DNA of 64,000 nucleotides from the NCBI GenBank assembly GCA_964449285.1, contig CAYUZX010000010.1, positions 3,510 to 67,509 of the forward strand. Reading direction: 5' to 3'. The translations under genes were made by a program, and so were the position numbers. How positions within the stretch are numbered: the stretch's first letter is position 1; each line of letters starts with the position of its first letter. Positions 8,981 through 18,507 of this stretch are shown here, in pieces. Below the pieces are notes generated by a model. That model was not told the DNA's origin. It saw only the letters and a list, made by a program, of their open reading frames with translations, and did no database searches. The stretch is from QYOJ01 sp964449285 (GTDB lineage: Bacteria > Bacteroidota > Bacteroidia > Bacteroidales > FEN-979).

Positions 8981-9028
8981 CATGACCCCATAACTTCATG
9001 ACTTCATGAACCTATGACTCCATGATTC
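8981..9028. repeat. Octamer array CATGACTT-type
   Basis: Six 8-bp units read CATGACCC, CATAACTT, CATGACTT, CATGAACC, TATGACTC and CATGATTC. The array begins 5 bp after the stop of the adenosine-deaminase-family gene. It covers the stop codon and the last ten or so codons of the convergent ABC transporter gene, so part of that protein's C-terminus is repeat-encoded. Confidence 0.8.
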
Positions 9029-12000
9029 TATCCCCTCCATTAACTTCCTCAGCGTATCATGTAACAACATCAGATACAGCACGACTGTCATCAGCCAGAT
9101 CACGCCAAAGTTAAACCAGAGGGTGTCGATGTGAAGGCCGAAGAGGTTTTTATAGGGGGCGTAGAAATGGGCACGTCCGATCCGGGATTGGGGATCCATA
9201 AAGATCGGATCTTTCTTGCGGATTAGCTTCCCTTTCGCTTCAATGATTTTGGCAACTGAATTCTGGTTCAGGGCAAAATCGGCGAGACTCTGGTTGTAGA
9301 ATTCCTTTCGCATCTTGTAGAGAGCTTCCTGGCCGATGTCGCTAACCAGATTCTCGTAAAAGGCATCCCGGCGTGAGGTCACAGAAGAGAGTCGCGAAGA
9401 AAAATAACGGCTGAGGGAATCGAGGTATTGCGACGTGCTAAGTTTAGCCTCGTCAGTGAACCGTTCCGGGGAGAGATCTCCTAATCCGCTATAAGTTTTG
9501 AAGCCGGCTTCCTGACTCAGACGGCCAATCTCATAGGTCATGATATCGAAGTAGTTTTTCGTTTTTTTGGTTTCCAGATCCAGTTTTAGGTTCCTCTGGC
9601 ACGCATCCAGTTCGGCCTGCAGGGTGGGGATCTCATAAGCAGAGATATAGGAGTAGTGACTCATCTCCTTTTCGTAAGGATAAAAGATTCGTTCGTACTT
9701 GTTGTTCTTGAATTGATGGACAGCCAGTGCTTCATATGACCACCGTGATGTCATCATATCTCCCACAAAGGGCACATATATCCGTGAAGAGATCGCGGGG
9801 TTGAGGTTATCGAAAGGAACGATGGTGCCACTCAGAAGCAACTGAGGGACAAGGATAAAAGGAATCAGGATGTAGATGGCTACCACTGATTTCATCCCCG
9901 ATGAGATGTTCAACCCTACCATGTTAGCAAAGCAGGAGGTGGCGAAAAGGATCAGGAAATAACTCCAGAGCATTCCACGAATATCCAGAATCAGGTTTCC
10001 CACCACCGCAAATGAAAAAGCCTGAATGGCTGAAAGGGCAAAGAGCAGGGCGATCTTGGAGTTGAGGTAGCTCCAGCGGCTGAGGTGCAGGAAGGCTTCC
10101 CGTTTCAGGATCTTCTGGTCGTGGATGATCTCTTCGGCGCTGACCATCATGCCGAAGAAGAGGGATACGACAATACTCATAAAGAGGTAAGCCACCAGGT
10201 TGCTGTTTGTCCCGAAGATGTAAGTCTCTCCTGGATAGTAGCGGGTGAGGAAGGCCAGAATTGCTGCAAGGACTGGAGCCTCCAGCAGGTTGATCAGGAG
10301 ATACTGGGTGTTGGTGATTTTCGAGAGCAGGTTTCGGGTCCCGAAAATGCGGAACTGTTTGAAGATGGTTGGAACTTTGAAATGGTGTTTTGGAAGATCA
10401 TGTTTCCGGGTCTGTACCTTCAGCCCAGGCTGGATATTTTTAAGAAAATGGTCGTACCAGTCGTGCGGGGTGGTTTTGCGGTTGGCACTCAACTTGCCGT
10501 ATTCATTGATAACTTTGGCTTCTGTGATTTGCAGGATCTGCTCTGGATTCACATAGCCGCAGTTAAAACACTCGCTCTCATTGGGGTTTACATGGCTGCT
10601 CAGCGTCTTGAAATATTTCAGGGCATCGATTGGGTTACCGAAATAGATGGGGAAGCCTCCTTTGTCGAGGATTAACAGTTTGTCGAACAGCTTAAAAATA
10701 TCAGAAGAGGGCTGATGAATATTGACCACAACCAGGCGCCCTTTCAGGGTTTGTTCCTTCAGCAGAAGCATCACCATTTCGGAGTCCATTGATGAGAGTC
10801 CGGATGTAGGCTCATCTGCAAAGAGCACCGAAGGCTCCCGGATCAGTTCCAGAGCGATATTGAGTCGTTTGCGTTGCCCTCCGGAGATGAATTTATTGAG
10901 TGGATCCCCAACCTTTAAGTGCCGGATTCCGGCCAGGCCGATATCGGAAAGGATCTTCATCACCGCCCGAAGAAGTTGTTTTTTTGAAAATCCACCGAAG
11001 CAGAGTTTCGCGTTGTAGTAGAGGTTCTGGAACACCGTGAGTTCCTCAATCAGCAAATCATCCTGGGGGACGAAACCGATAATCCCCCTTAGTTCCTCGC
11101 GGTCGATATGAAGGTCGTGTCCATTGATCAGGATCCGTCCCTTTGTGAGTGGGAGATTCCCGTTCAATAGGTTCAGCAAGGTTGATTTCCCAACGCCACT
11201 GCCTCCCATTACCCCGATTAGCTCTCCGGAGCCGGCAGTGAAGCTGAAGGGATGAATCCCGTTGGCACTGTTTTTGAAGCAGAACTCAATCTCTTGTCCG
11301 GTATATTCGATGGCGATCGTCTCCCTGGTATGAAGAAACCGTGCTGCCACGTCAGTGTAATAGACAGGGCTGATTTTCAAGCTGGTGAGAATAGATCCAT
11401 GATTCAGGATCACCGCTCTGAAGGGGACCAGGTTGTTCCCGTTAAGGTTGATCTCATCTTTTCCGGTATACCTGCAAATAAAGGAGTGGATTTGAGGCAG
11501 GTAGAGAATGAGAATCTGCCCGTCGAGGTTTTCGCGGAGCATGTGTTTCTGGCCTTCGGCATGGTTGACAGCATCGATAAGCAAGAGATTTTGCCTGTCG
11601 AGACCGGAGCTATCGGGGTCGAGGATAAAATTACAGCTGTTACAGAATAGGGGTTCGGGAAGGTTAAACGTCTCTCCGATGATTTTGAGGTATCTCTCTT
11701 CCTCTACCGAAATTGAGATAGAGCCTTTTACCCTTCTTCCATGCTCATCTTCAAGGAACTCCAGAAACTTGATAAACACAATCACCTTATCCTTCAGCTG
11801 AAGCCCTTTATTCACCCGCTGGCAGATCTCCGAAATTTTCCCTGCCGTATCAGGCACCTCGCCACCTTCTTCGAATGGCTGATGAAAGAAGAGAAGCTCG
11901 TCAAAGAGTTTTAGGTACTCATCCAGCTCCTGGCTGCTCAAATGTGATTTGAGGAATGAGGAGATGATTGTTCGTGTGCTCTCACGGTTTGCCTGATGCC

Positions 12001-12058
12001 CTGATGCAGCTACAATAGCAAAGAGCTGGACAAGGGCCATTAAGATTGGTTCTGACAT
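8996..12058 (-). CDS. ABCG-like fused ABC transporter (ATPase plus ABC-2 permease)
   Basis: A protein of about 1020 residues. The N-terminal 200 residues are soluble and helical (TerB-like in feel, not firmly assigned). A small beta region (about 205-270) leads into an ABCG-type ATPase: Walker A GGSGVGKST near 288-295, signature SGGQRKR near 395-400, Walker B VLFADEP near 414-420 and the H-loop NIHQPSS. A linker with paired cysteines (ECFNCGY) precedes an ABC-2 permease with about six membrane segments and a large soluble insertion of about 170 residues between the fifth and sixth. The frame opens at a TTG (12067), but the ATG at 12058 is preferred. The substrate is unknown. Confidence 0.88.
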   Translation of the reverse strand: MSEPILMALVQLFAIVAASGHQANRESTRTIISSFLKSHLSSQELDEYLKLFDELLFFHQPFEEGGEVPDTAGKISEICQRVNKGLQLKDKVIVFIKFLEFLEDEHGRRVKGSISISVEEERYLKIIGETFNLPEPLFCNSCNFILDPDSSGLDRQNLLLIDAVNHAEGQKHMLRENLDGQILILYLPQIHSFICRYTGKDEINLNGNNLVPFRAVILNHGSILTSLKISPVYYTDVAARFLHTRETIAIEYTGQEIEFCFKNSANGIHPFSFTAGSGELIGVMGGSGVGKSTLLNLLNGNLPLTKGRILINGHDLHIDREELRGIIGFVPQDDLLIEELTVFQNLYYNAKLCFGGFSKKQLLRAVMKILSDIGLAGIRHLKVGDPLNKFISGGQRKRLNIALELIREPSVLFADEPTSGLSSMDSEMVMLLLKEQTLKGRLVVVNIHQPSSDIFKLFDKLLILDKGGFPIYFGNPIDALKYFKTLSSHVNPNESECFNCGYVNPEQILQITEAKVINEYGKLSANRKTTPHDWYDHFLKNIQPGLKVQTRKHDLPKHHFKVPTIFKQFRIFGTRNLLSKITNTQYLLINLLEAPVLAAILAFLTRYYPGETYIFGTNSNLVAYLFMSIVVSLFFGMMVSAEEIIHDQKILKREAFLHLSRWSYLNSKIALLFALSAIQAFSFAVVGNLILDIRGMLWSYFLILFATSCFANMVGLNISSGMKSVVAIYILIPFILVPQLLLSGTIVPFDNLNPAISSRIYVPFVGDMMTSRWSYEALAVHQFKNNKYERIFYPYEKEMSHYSYISAYEIPTLQAELDACQRNLKLDLETKKTKNYFDIMTYEIGRLSQEAGFKTYSGLGDLSPERFTDEAKLSTSQYLDSLSRYFSSRLSSVTSRRDAFYENLVSDIGQEALYKMRKEFYNQSLADFALNQNSVAKIIEAKGKLIRKKDPIFMDPQSRIGRAHFYAPYKNLFGLHIDTLWFNFGVIWLMTVVLYLMLLHDTLRKLMEGIESWSHRFMKS

Positions 12059-12070
12059 ATCGGGCAAATC

Positions 12071-12117
12071 CGTAGAGACGGGGCATGCCCCGTCTCTACG
12101 GCATGCCCCGTCTCTAC
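12071..12117. repeat. 30-bp perfect palindrome plus extra half-copy, REP-like
   Basis: The half-site CGTAGAGACGGGGCA is followed directly by its exact reverse complement (12071-12100). A further copy of most of the right arm (GCATGCCCCGTCTCTAC) follows at 12101-12117. It fills the gap between the ABC transporter start and the end of the upstream lipoprotein gene. The GTAGAGACG...CGTCTCTAC outline is a widespread REP type in several bacterial phyla. Confidence 0.88.
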
Positions 12118-12121
12118 AAGG

Positions 12122-12967
12122 TTATTGGATCAATGCATTTCGTACACCGCCGATCACATCGTTGATGCTGCCAGCTTTCTGAGGATCCAATTTTTTATCC
12201 GGTTCCAGCCCAAAATCAGTGAAGGCAGGTTTCATCCTGAGCATCTCATCGTAAATGGATTTCATCGCTACATCGCTCTGGTAAAGATCCAGGATGTTCA
12301 TCAGTTGATTATAATTATTCAGCTGATTGTATATGATGGTAGTGATATCCTTATTGTTTTCTGCTACTATATTGAGCGAGCTGGCAAGGTAGAGTCCCTC
12401 AACAAACGCTCCCGTGGCAATGTAGACAGCAACCTGGTTGCGGTTGTTCTTTGAGAGAAAATCGTTGGTAGCCAAAAATATGCCTGAAACCATGTTGACC
12501 AGCGAATCTTTGTTGTTATCAAACGATTTCACCTTTTCTACGAGGTTGGGATGGTAGATTCCGGCAATACCAAGTTCGTCAGCAAGTTTACTTGTACAAC
12601 CCAGGAACTGGTTGGTATTATCAATATGGTTATAGGTTGCTGAGTACGCCAGGTCGGCACTGTAAATGCCCAGGTTAATGGCTTTGCTCTTCTCGGTCAT
12701 GTATTTCCCGACATTATCCACAGGATTTGTGATGTCAAAGATGTATCCGGCTTTTGCCTGCTCAAGGAGCATCGTGACCTCGAAAGGTGTCGGCATATTG
12801 TAAAGCAGGTTGATCGCTTCAGGGCTGAGTGATAACTCCTTACTGATAGAATCAGCTGCTTCTTCGTTTGCCTTCTGGTTTCCGGCGCCACCACATCCTG
12901 CCAGAAGGAATATGGAAACGGCCATCGCAGTTGCAAGGCTCAGTGATAAATTACGCTTCGTGTTCAT
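12122..12967 (-). CDS. Conserved lipoprotein of unknown function
   Basis: A 281-residue exported lipoprotein. The signal peptide ends in the lipobox LLAGC with Cys25, followed by a glycine-rich spacer (GGAGNQ), so it is probably anchored in a membrane facing the periplasm. The mature part is helical and rich in Asn, Leu and Ala, with no catalytic motif visible. It precedes the ABC transporter on the same strand, separated by 54 bp of REP-like palindromes. The function is not recognised. Confidence 0.8.
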   Translation of the reverse strand: MNTKRNLSLSLATAMAVSIFLLAGCGGAGNQKANEEAADSISKELSLSPEAINLLYNMPTPFEVTMLLEQAKAGYIFDITNPVDNVGKYMTEKSKAINLGIYSADLAYSATYNHIDNTNQFLGCTSKLADELGIAGIYHPNLVEKVKSFDNNKDSLVNMVSGIFLATNDFLSKNNRNQVAVYIATGAFVEGLYLASSLNIVAENNKDITTIIYNQLNNYNQLMNILDLYQSDVAMKSIYDEMLRMKPAFTDFGLEPDKKLDPQKAGSINDVIGGVRNALIQ

Positions 12968-13054
12968 AATCTGGTATAATGAATTAATAGATTGGTTTCT
13001 GCCATGCGAAAGTACAGGAATTTTTCAAAATAGGGAAATTTTTTATCCCCCTTT

Positions 13055-14002
13055 TCAATGTCTGATCAACACTTTAATGCTTTCAGGTTTTGCTGCCAGT
13101 TTGAATGCTTCTATCATTTCGTTGAAGGGAAAGACCTTGGTAATCATAGGTTCTACATCAATGAGCTTCTGGCTGAGAAGACTGAGAGCAGGTTCAAAAA
13201 CCCCGCAACGGCTTCCTATGATGTTAAGTTCGTGCATTACGATCTGGTTGAGGTCAACTTTGGCAGGGTCTGCCACCGTTGTTTTTAGGATCAGTTTCCC
13301 CCGGGGGCGTAAGTGGCTTAGGGCAGCGCCTATTCCATCAGGGCTTCCGGTGCAGTCAACGCAGATCTCTGCCCGCTCATCCGACTGAAGCGTATCCAGG
13401 TTTTTTGCTGGGAGTCCCAGTCCCCGGGCAAACTCCACTTTATATGGATTAACATCGAAGAGGGTATACTCACAGCCCGATAACCGGAATACCTGCGTGA
13501 TCAGAAGACCCAGTTTGCCAGCTCCAAAGATGAAAACATTATCCGTTGGACTTATCTTAGTTTGTTCGAAGATCTCTAGAGCAGCTGCAAGCGGTTCGGT
13601 GAAAACAGCATTCGGTAATTCAACATTGGCTGGTATTATGTGGAGGTTTTTCTCAGGAAGCACTACATAATCGGCGAACGTTCCGGCATGTTCAAAAATG
13701 CCTAAGACCGATCGGTTTGTGCAGTGGCTTTTCCGTCCGGTCTGACACATGTAACAATGGCCGCAAGAGATATTGATCTCGCCCACGACATCCTTGCCAA
13801 AAAATCGGCTCTTCTCAGAGATTACCTCCCCAACGAATTCATGACCCAGGATTCCTTTGAAGCCCATGTATCCCTGCAGGATCTCCAGGTCGGTATTGCA
13901 AATCGAGGAGTATCTTACCTTGATCAATGCCTCACCGTTTTTGAGGGGAGGATCAGGTACTTGCTGAATGGATAGTTTCCCATCGTAAACCAGTGCTCTC
14001 AT
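13055..14002 (-). CDS. Zinc-dependent medium-chain alcohol dehydrogenase family protein
   Basis: A 315-residue MDR-superfamily oxidoreductase. The N-terminal GroES-like domain has catalytic-zinc ligands Cys35 (SSICNTDLE) and the GHEFVGEV motif. The structural-zinc lobe holds four cysteines in SCGHCYMCQTGRKSHC. The Rossmann domain carries FGAGKLG, and an acidic residue after the second strand (LFDVNPYKVE) suggests NAD preference. The substrate is unknown, probably a polyol or secondary alcohol as in the sorbitol/threonine dehydrogenase branch. It is transcribed alone and diverges from the signalling operon that starts at 14101. Confidence 0.9.
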   Translation of the reverse strand: MRALVYDGKLSIQQVPDPPLKNGEALIKVRYSSICNTDLEILQGYMGFKGILGHEFVGEVISEKSRFFGKDVVGEINISCGHCYMCQTGRKSHCTNRSVLGIFEHAGTFADYVVLPEKNLHIIPANVELPNAVFTEPLAAALEIFEQTKISPTDNVFIFGAGKLGLLITQVFRLSGCEYTLFDVNPYKVEFARGLGLPAKNLDTLQSDERAEICVDCTGSPDGIGAALSHLRPRGKLILKTTVADPAKVDLNQIVMHELNIIGSRCGVFEPALSLLSQKLIDVEPMITKVFPFNEMIEAFKLAAKPESIKVLIRH

Positions 14003-14100
14003 GTGGATCGATATTTTTCACAAAAAAACAAATTTTTCTGAGGTTATCAGCGAATTTCGAAATAAATTTACAGCATCTTCTTCATTTTAGCAATTAATAT

Positions 14101-15180
14101 ATGAGCAGGTTGAGCAGGTCTATTTTTCAAGCCCTGGTAGTATTTCCTTTTCTGCTGGCAACTTTCGGCTGTGATCGCACTCCTTCGCAACAGGAGAAGT
14201 CAGAAATTATTAAGCTTGAAACAGACATTTCCCATGCCGGGTCGCTTCAAAAAATACGGTTGTTACCCTACTGGATCACAACTGCCCAGTTTGCAGGCTA
14301 TTATACTGGGATAGAGGAGGGGATATTCAGAAAGTATAGGATTGATCTGGAGGTCATCCCGTTTCAGCCAACGATGCAAACCAATTTGCTGATCGGGGAT
14401 AAAGAGGCTGATTTCTTCCTGCTCTGGATGGTCAACGCGATTGACCTGAAGGATTCCGGCCTGGATATCGTCAACATTGCCCAACTCTCTTCCAGATCCT
14501 CCCTGATGTTAGTCGCCAAGAAAAGCAGCGGGATCGGGACTATCGCTGACATGGATGGAAAACGTGCTGCTATCTGGAGTGATTACACATTGCAACCACA
14601 GGTATTGTTCCGGAGGCAGCATGTTGATGTGGAAATCATCCCGATAGGGAGCAGCAACAATCTTTTTCTGACGGATGGTGTAGAGATCATCAACGCGAGC
14701 TGGTTCGATGAATACCATACAATCCTCAATTGCGGATTTAATGTTGATGAGCTTGAAACCTTTTTCTTCTCTGATCATGGCCTGAACTTTTTAGAGGATG
14801 GGATCTATTGCCTCCGGTCCACACTTGAAGAGGATCCCGGTTTATGTGAGAGATTCGTGGAGGCAACCCTTGAAAGCTGGAAGTACGCCTTTGATCATCC
14901 GGAAGAGGCAATTCGGATTGTGCTGGAAGAACAACGAAAACAAAAGATTCCGGCTAATCTGGCACATCAGCGATGGATGCTCGACAGGTATCGAGACCTC
15001 TATTATCCAGATCCATTGAGTGGAATCAATACGACTCTCCCGGAATCAGAATACCAGAATATCGCAAAGATTCTCCTCGAAGCAGGATTGATTGGTAAGA
15101 TCCCCACCTTCAGAGAGTTTTATAATCCCGTTCAAACGATGGTGCCGGAGCCCATGGATACGCTAAACAGCCCCCAATGA
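14101..15180 (+). CDS. NMT1/THI5-like substrate-binding lipoprotein
   Basis: A 359-residue periplasmic binding protein. A signal peptide runs to a lipobox-like LLATFGC with Cys24. Mature-domain motifs typical of the NMT1/SsuA-like fold are LLPYWITTAQFAGYYTGIEEGIF near the N-terminus and a GIGTIADMDGKRAAIW hinge segment. In transport operons such proteins deliver pyrimidines, sulfonates or nitrate to an ABC permease. Here no permease or ATPase gene is adjacent. Its stop overlaps the start of a dCache sensor kinase by 4 bp (ATGA), suggesting that it presents a ligand to that kinase instead. Confidence 0.85.
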   Translation: MSRLSRSIFQALVVFPFLLATFGCDRTPSQQEKSEIIKLETDISHAGSLQKIRLLPYWITTAQFAGYYTGIEEGIFRKYRIDLEVIPFQPTMQTNLLIGDKEADFFLLWMVNAIDLKDSGLDIVNIAQLSSRSSLMLVAKKSSGIGTIADMDGKRAAIWSDYTLQPQVLFRRQHVDVEIIPIGSSNNLFLTDGVEIINASWFDEYHTILNCGFNVDELETFFFSDHGLNFLEDGIYCLRSTLEEDPGLCERFVEATLESWKYAFDHPEEAIRIVLEEQRKQKIPANLAHQRWMLDRYRDLYYPDPLSGINTTLPESEYQNIAKILLEAGLIGKIPTFREFYNPVQTMVPEPMDTLNSPQ

Positions 15181-17309
15181 AAGATGGTATAAAACTAAAA
15201 AGAGGCCTGACTTTTAAGCTGATCTTTTCAGTCTTTTCTGCCATTGCTGCCATCTTTGTCATAATCTTTCTTTACAACTATACTGTCACAAGGAAGACGA
15301 TGATCAAGAGCCTGGATTCTACTGCCTCCTACCTTACGGCGAGTACTGTCAACAAAGTTGACCGGATTCTCTTTGGAATGGCAAGAGTCCCCGAAAACCT
15401 GGCTGCGGTGATCGAGCATTCGAACTTCAGTGAAGAGGAGTTGAAACAACTATTAAAAATTGTCGTGAAACTCAATCCGGAGGTCTATGGATCGGCGATT
15501 GCATTTGAGCCCTTCTTCGAAGGACGGAAAGAGAAGTTTTATTCGTTTTATGCGTATCGTGACAACGACAGTGTGATCCTCACCACCCTGGGTAACGATT
15601 CATACGATTATTTTTTAATGGACTGGTATCAGATTCCACGGGAAAAAGAAGAACCTTACTGGACAGAACCCTATTTTGATGAAGGAGGAGGGAATATTCT
15701 CATGTCAACATACTCCGTACCGTTATACTTCACCCGCGGAAGTGAGAGGAAGTTCGTAGGGATATTAACAGTAGATCTTTCAATCAATTGGTTACGGGAG
15801 ATGGTTGATTCGATCCGTGTACTTAAGACTGGATTTGGATTTTTGGTCTCACATAATGGAACCTTCGTAACCCATCCGGTTCATGAGTTGATCATGAATG
15901 CCTCTATTTTCAGCCTTGCGGAAGAGCATGAAATGCCCCTTTTCAGGGAGCTCGGGAGGAAGATGATCAACCGTGAAAGTGACTTCAGTACTGAGACTTA
16001 TGAAAATTTCCTCAACCATAAGAAAAGCTGGATAGCATACGCACCAGTACCAAGTAATGGCTGGGCGTTGGCAGTGGTGTTTCCGGTTGATGAACTGATG
16101 GCAGATGCCAACAGGCTCAACCTGGCTATCGTCCTTATCGGTAGTGTAGGCCTGGTGATTATCTTTCTGGTGATCCTCTTGATTTCCCGTTCAATCACCC
16201 GCCCGATGCGTAAGCTTGCACGGGCCGCACAAAGCTTTGCAGAGGGAGATTTTAATGTCTCCCTTCCGGAAGTTGTATCAGAAGATGAGATCGGAAAACT
16301 GACCAGAAGTTTCAGTTATATGCAGAAAACCCTGGCAGAGACAATCGGAGACCTAAAAGAGACTTCAGAAAAACTGCGGATTTCGAATGAAAAGTTGGAG
16401 GATTACAGCAAGACGTTGGAGTTGAAGGTGGTAGAACGCACTGCTGAGCTTGTTGCTAAAAACACCGAGCTGGATAGTGCACTCCAAACGTTGAAGGCGG
16501 CGCAGACACAGCTGGTTCAGTCGGAAAAGATGGCTTCTTTGGGTCAGTTGACTGCTGGGATTGCTCATGAGATCAAGAATCCGCTCAATTTTGTAAACAA
16601 CTTTGCAGAACTTTCGGCCGACCTGGCCAGGGAGCTGAAAGAGGAGCTGGAGAAGCTTAAAGACCGACTTGAAGAAAAAGATGTGGAATACCTGATGGAG
16701 ATCGTCGGGGATCTGGAAAGCAACTCCCTGAAAATCCATAATCATGGGAAACGTGCCGACAGCATCATCCGGGGGATGCTGCTCCATTCACGCGGGAAAG
16801 CGGGAGAGAAGCAGCCAACCGATCTCAATGCATTGCTGGAGGAGTATATCAACCTGGGGTATCACGGCATGCGGGCTACAAACCCTGCTTTCAATATCAA
16901 AATTGAATCGTCATATGATCCTGCTGTTGGTATCGTGGAAGTAATCCCCCAGGATCTCAGCAGGGTGTTTCTGAATATCATTAACAACGCCTGCCAGGCA
17001 ACAGCACAGAAAAAAAACGAGCAGAAAGATTCATATTTCCCATTGCTTTCTGTCACAACCAAACGAATTGAAGATATTGTTGAAGTGCGTATCAGGGATA
17101 ATGGGAAAGGGATCCCGACAGAGATCATAGATAAAATATTCAACCCCTTCTTTACCACCAAAGCAGCAGGTTCAGGCACCGGACTGGGTCTTTCGATTAG
17201 TTTCGATATTGTGGTACAGGAACATGGCGGTGAACTTAAGGTGGAATCAAAACCGGGTGAGTCTACTGAATTCATCATCCGGATACCTGTTGGAAAGAAG
17301 GTGGAATAA
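15177..17309 (+). CDS. dCache-HAMP sensor histidine kinase
   Basis: A 710-residue membrane kinase. The first membrane helix is at about 13-33. A large periplasmic double-Cache domain (about 35-315) includes ILTVDLSINWL, a typical Cache strand. The second helix is at about 320-342, then HAMP (SRSITRPMRKLA) and a coiled coil (about 390-440) ending in QLVQSEKMASLGQL. The HisKA motif is AGIAHEIKNPLNFV. HATPase boxes are INNACQA, RDNGKGIP and GTGLGLSIS. It overlaps the binding-protein gene by 4 bp and is followed within 10 bp by a REC-PP2C gene, so sensor and output are encoded together. Confidence 0.93.
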   Translation: MKDGIKLKRGLTFKLIFSVFSAIAAIFVIIFLYNYTVTRKTMIKSLDSTASYLTASTVNKVDRILFGMARVPENLAAVIEHSNFSEEELKQLLKIVVKLNPEVYGSAIAFEPFFEGRKEKFYSFYAYRDNDSVILTTLGNDSYDYFLMDWYQIPREKEEPYWTEPYFDEGGGNILMSTYSVPLYFTRGSERKFVGILTVDLSINWLREMVDSIRVLKTGFGFLVSHNGTFVTHPVHELIMNASIFSLAEEHEMPLFRELGRKMINRESDFSTETYENFLNHKKSWIAYAPVPSNGWALAVVFPVDELMADANRLNLAIVLIGSVGLVIIFLVILLISRSITRPMRKLARAAQSFAEGDFNVSLPEVVSEDEIGKLTRSFSYMQKTLAETIGDLKETSEKLRISNEKLEDYSKTLELKVVERTAELVAKNTELDSALQTLKAAQTQLVQSEKMASLGQLTAGIAHEIKNPLNFVNNFAELSADLARELKEELEKLKDRLEEKDVEYLMEIVGDLESNSLKIHNHGKRADSIIRGMLLHSRGKAGEKQPTDLNALLEEYINLGYHGMRATNPAFNIKIESSYDPAVGIVEVIPQDLSRVFLNIINNACQATAQKKNEQKDSYFPLLSVTTKRIEDIVEVRIRDNGKGIPTEIIDKIFNPFFTTKAAGSGTGLGLSISFDIVVQEHGGELKVESKPGESTEFIIRIPVGKKVE

Positions 17310-17319
17310 CCGAAAACGA

Positions 17320-18507
17320 ATGGAACATATGGAGCATTTGAAGAAAAATATTAAGATCCTGGTAGTAGATGATGAAATAGATCTCGAGCCCTTGGTCAAG
17401 CAACGCTTTCGTCGCCAGATTCGGGACGGCGTTTACGACTTTCTTTTCGCGCACAACGGACTCGAGGCCCTTGCAAAACTCATTGAACATCCGGAAATCG
17501 GAATTATCCTTTCCGATATCAACATGCCTGAGATGGATGGGCTAACCCTTCTCTTAAAGCTGAAAGAGCTGAAAAATCCTTCATTGAAGACTGTTATTGT
17601 CTCCGCATATGGAGATATGGAGAATATCCGTACTGCTATGAACAGAGGTGCATTTGATTTTCTGACCAAGCCGATCAACTTTGAGGACCTGGAGATCACC
17701 ATCAATAAAACACTGGATGAGATCCGCCTGGTAAGGAAATCACAGGAAGAGCATCATCAGCTGCTTTTCATTCAGCATGACCTGAAAACGGCCCGGGAGA
17801 TCCAACAGGCCATCCTTCCTGCAGTATTTCCGCCATTTCCTCACCGGAAGGATTTCGACATCTTTGCTTCTATGCAGGCTGCCAGGGAGGTAGGGGGTGA
17901 TTTCTACGACTTTTTCATGATCGATAACGACCACATCGGATTTGTCATTGGCGACGTTTCGGGGAAAGGTGTCCCCGCTGCCATCTTTATGGCGGTTAGC
18001 AGAACCCTGATCCGCGCTACCGGACTCAAAGGAATCTCCGCAGAAGAGTGCATCGATTATGCAAACCACCTTCTCTGCAACGAAAGCACCTCCTGCATGT
18101 TCGTGACAGTCTTTTACGGGATTCTTGACACGAAGACAGGGGAGGTTACTTATGTGAACGGGGGCCACAATCCGCCTTATCTTGTCAGGGCTGATAGTAC
18201 GCTGGAGGCGGTGCCTCTGACCGGTGGGACGATCCTCGGATTCCTGGAAGATGAGCGTTTCAAGTCGGGTAAGATTCATCTCCATCCCGGTGATACGCTC
18301 TTTCTTTATACCGATGGGATCACCGAAGCCTTTAATTTGGATGATGAAGGGTATGGAGAGGTTCGGCTTGAAGCCCTGCTTCGGTCAAATTACAATAAAC
18401 CCATCAAGGAACTGGCTCAGGCATCCATTGCCGGAGTTCAGGAATTTTGTGGAGAAGCACCACAATCTGACGATATCACCATGATGGCGATCCGGTTATT
18501 CTCTTAA
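17320..18507 (+). CDS. Response regulator with PP2C/SpoIIE serine phosphatase output
   Basis: About 395 residues starting at the ATG at 17320. The frame is open further upstream, but that part overlaps the kinase gene. The receiver domain (about 10-130) has acidic DDE, phosphoacceptor Asp in LSDINMPEMDG and Lys in LTKPINF. A coiled segment follows (QHDLKTAREIQQAILP), then a SpoIIE-type PP2C domain (about 185-395) with GGDFYDFF, IGDVSGKGVPAA, NGGHNPPYL, LYTDGITEAF and DDITMM metal-binding motifs. It is probably phosphorylated by the upstream kinase to dephosphorylate a Ser/Thr-phosphorylated regulator such as a STAS protein. None is encoded nearby. The 3' end overlaps the convergent GNAT gene by 32 bp. 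Confidence 0.92.
   Translation: MEHMEHLKKNIKILVVDDEIDLEPLVKQRFRRQIRDGVYDFLFAHNGLEALAKLIEHPEIGIILSDINMPEMDGLTLLLKLKELKNPSLKTVIVSAYGDMENIRTAMNRGAFDFLTKPINFEDLEITINKTLDEIRLVRKSQEEHHQLLFIQHDLKTAREIQQAILPAVFPPFPHRKDFDIFASMQAAREVGGDFYDFFMIDNDHIGFVIGDVSGKGVPAAIFMAVSRTLIRATGLKGISAEECIDYANHLLCNESTSCMFVTVFYGILDTKTGEVTYVNGGHNPPYLVRADSTLEAVPLTGGTILGFLEDERFKSGKIHLHPGDTLFLYTDGITEAFNLDDEGYGEVRLEALLRSNYNKPIKELAQASIAGVQEFCGEAPQSDDITMMAIRLFS

Noticed and set aside
10085..10675. Long open frame on the plus strand inside the ABC transporter gene
   Set aside because: It is antisense to a clear ATPase/permease coding sequence and its product has no recognisable domain; it is a shadow of codon bias.
13021..13054. 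Possible terminator after the zinc dehydrogenase stop
   Set aside because: Only a weak GGG/CCC pairing around a T-rich stretch is present, with no stable stem.
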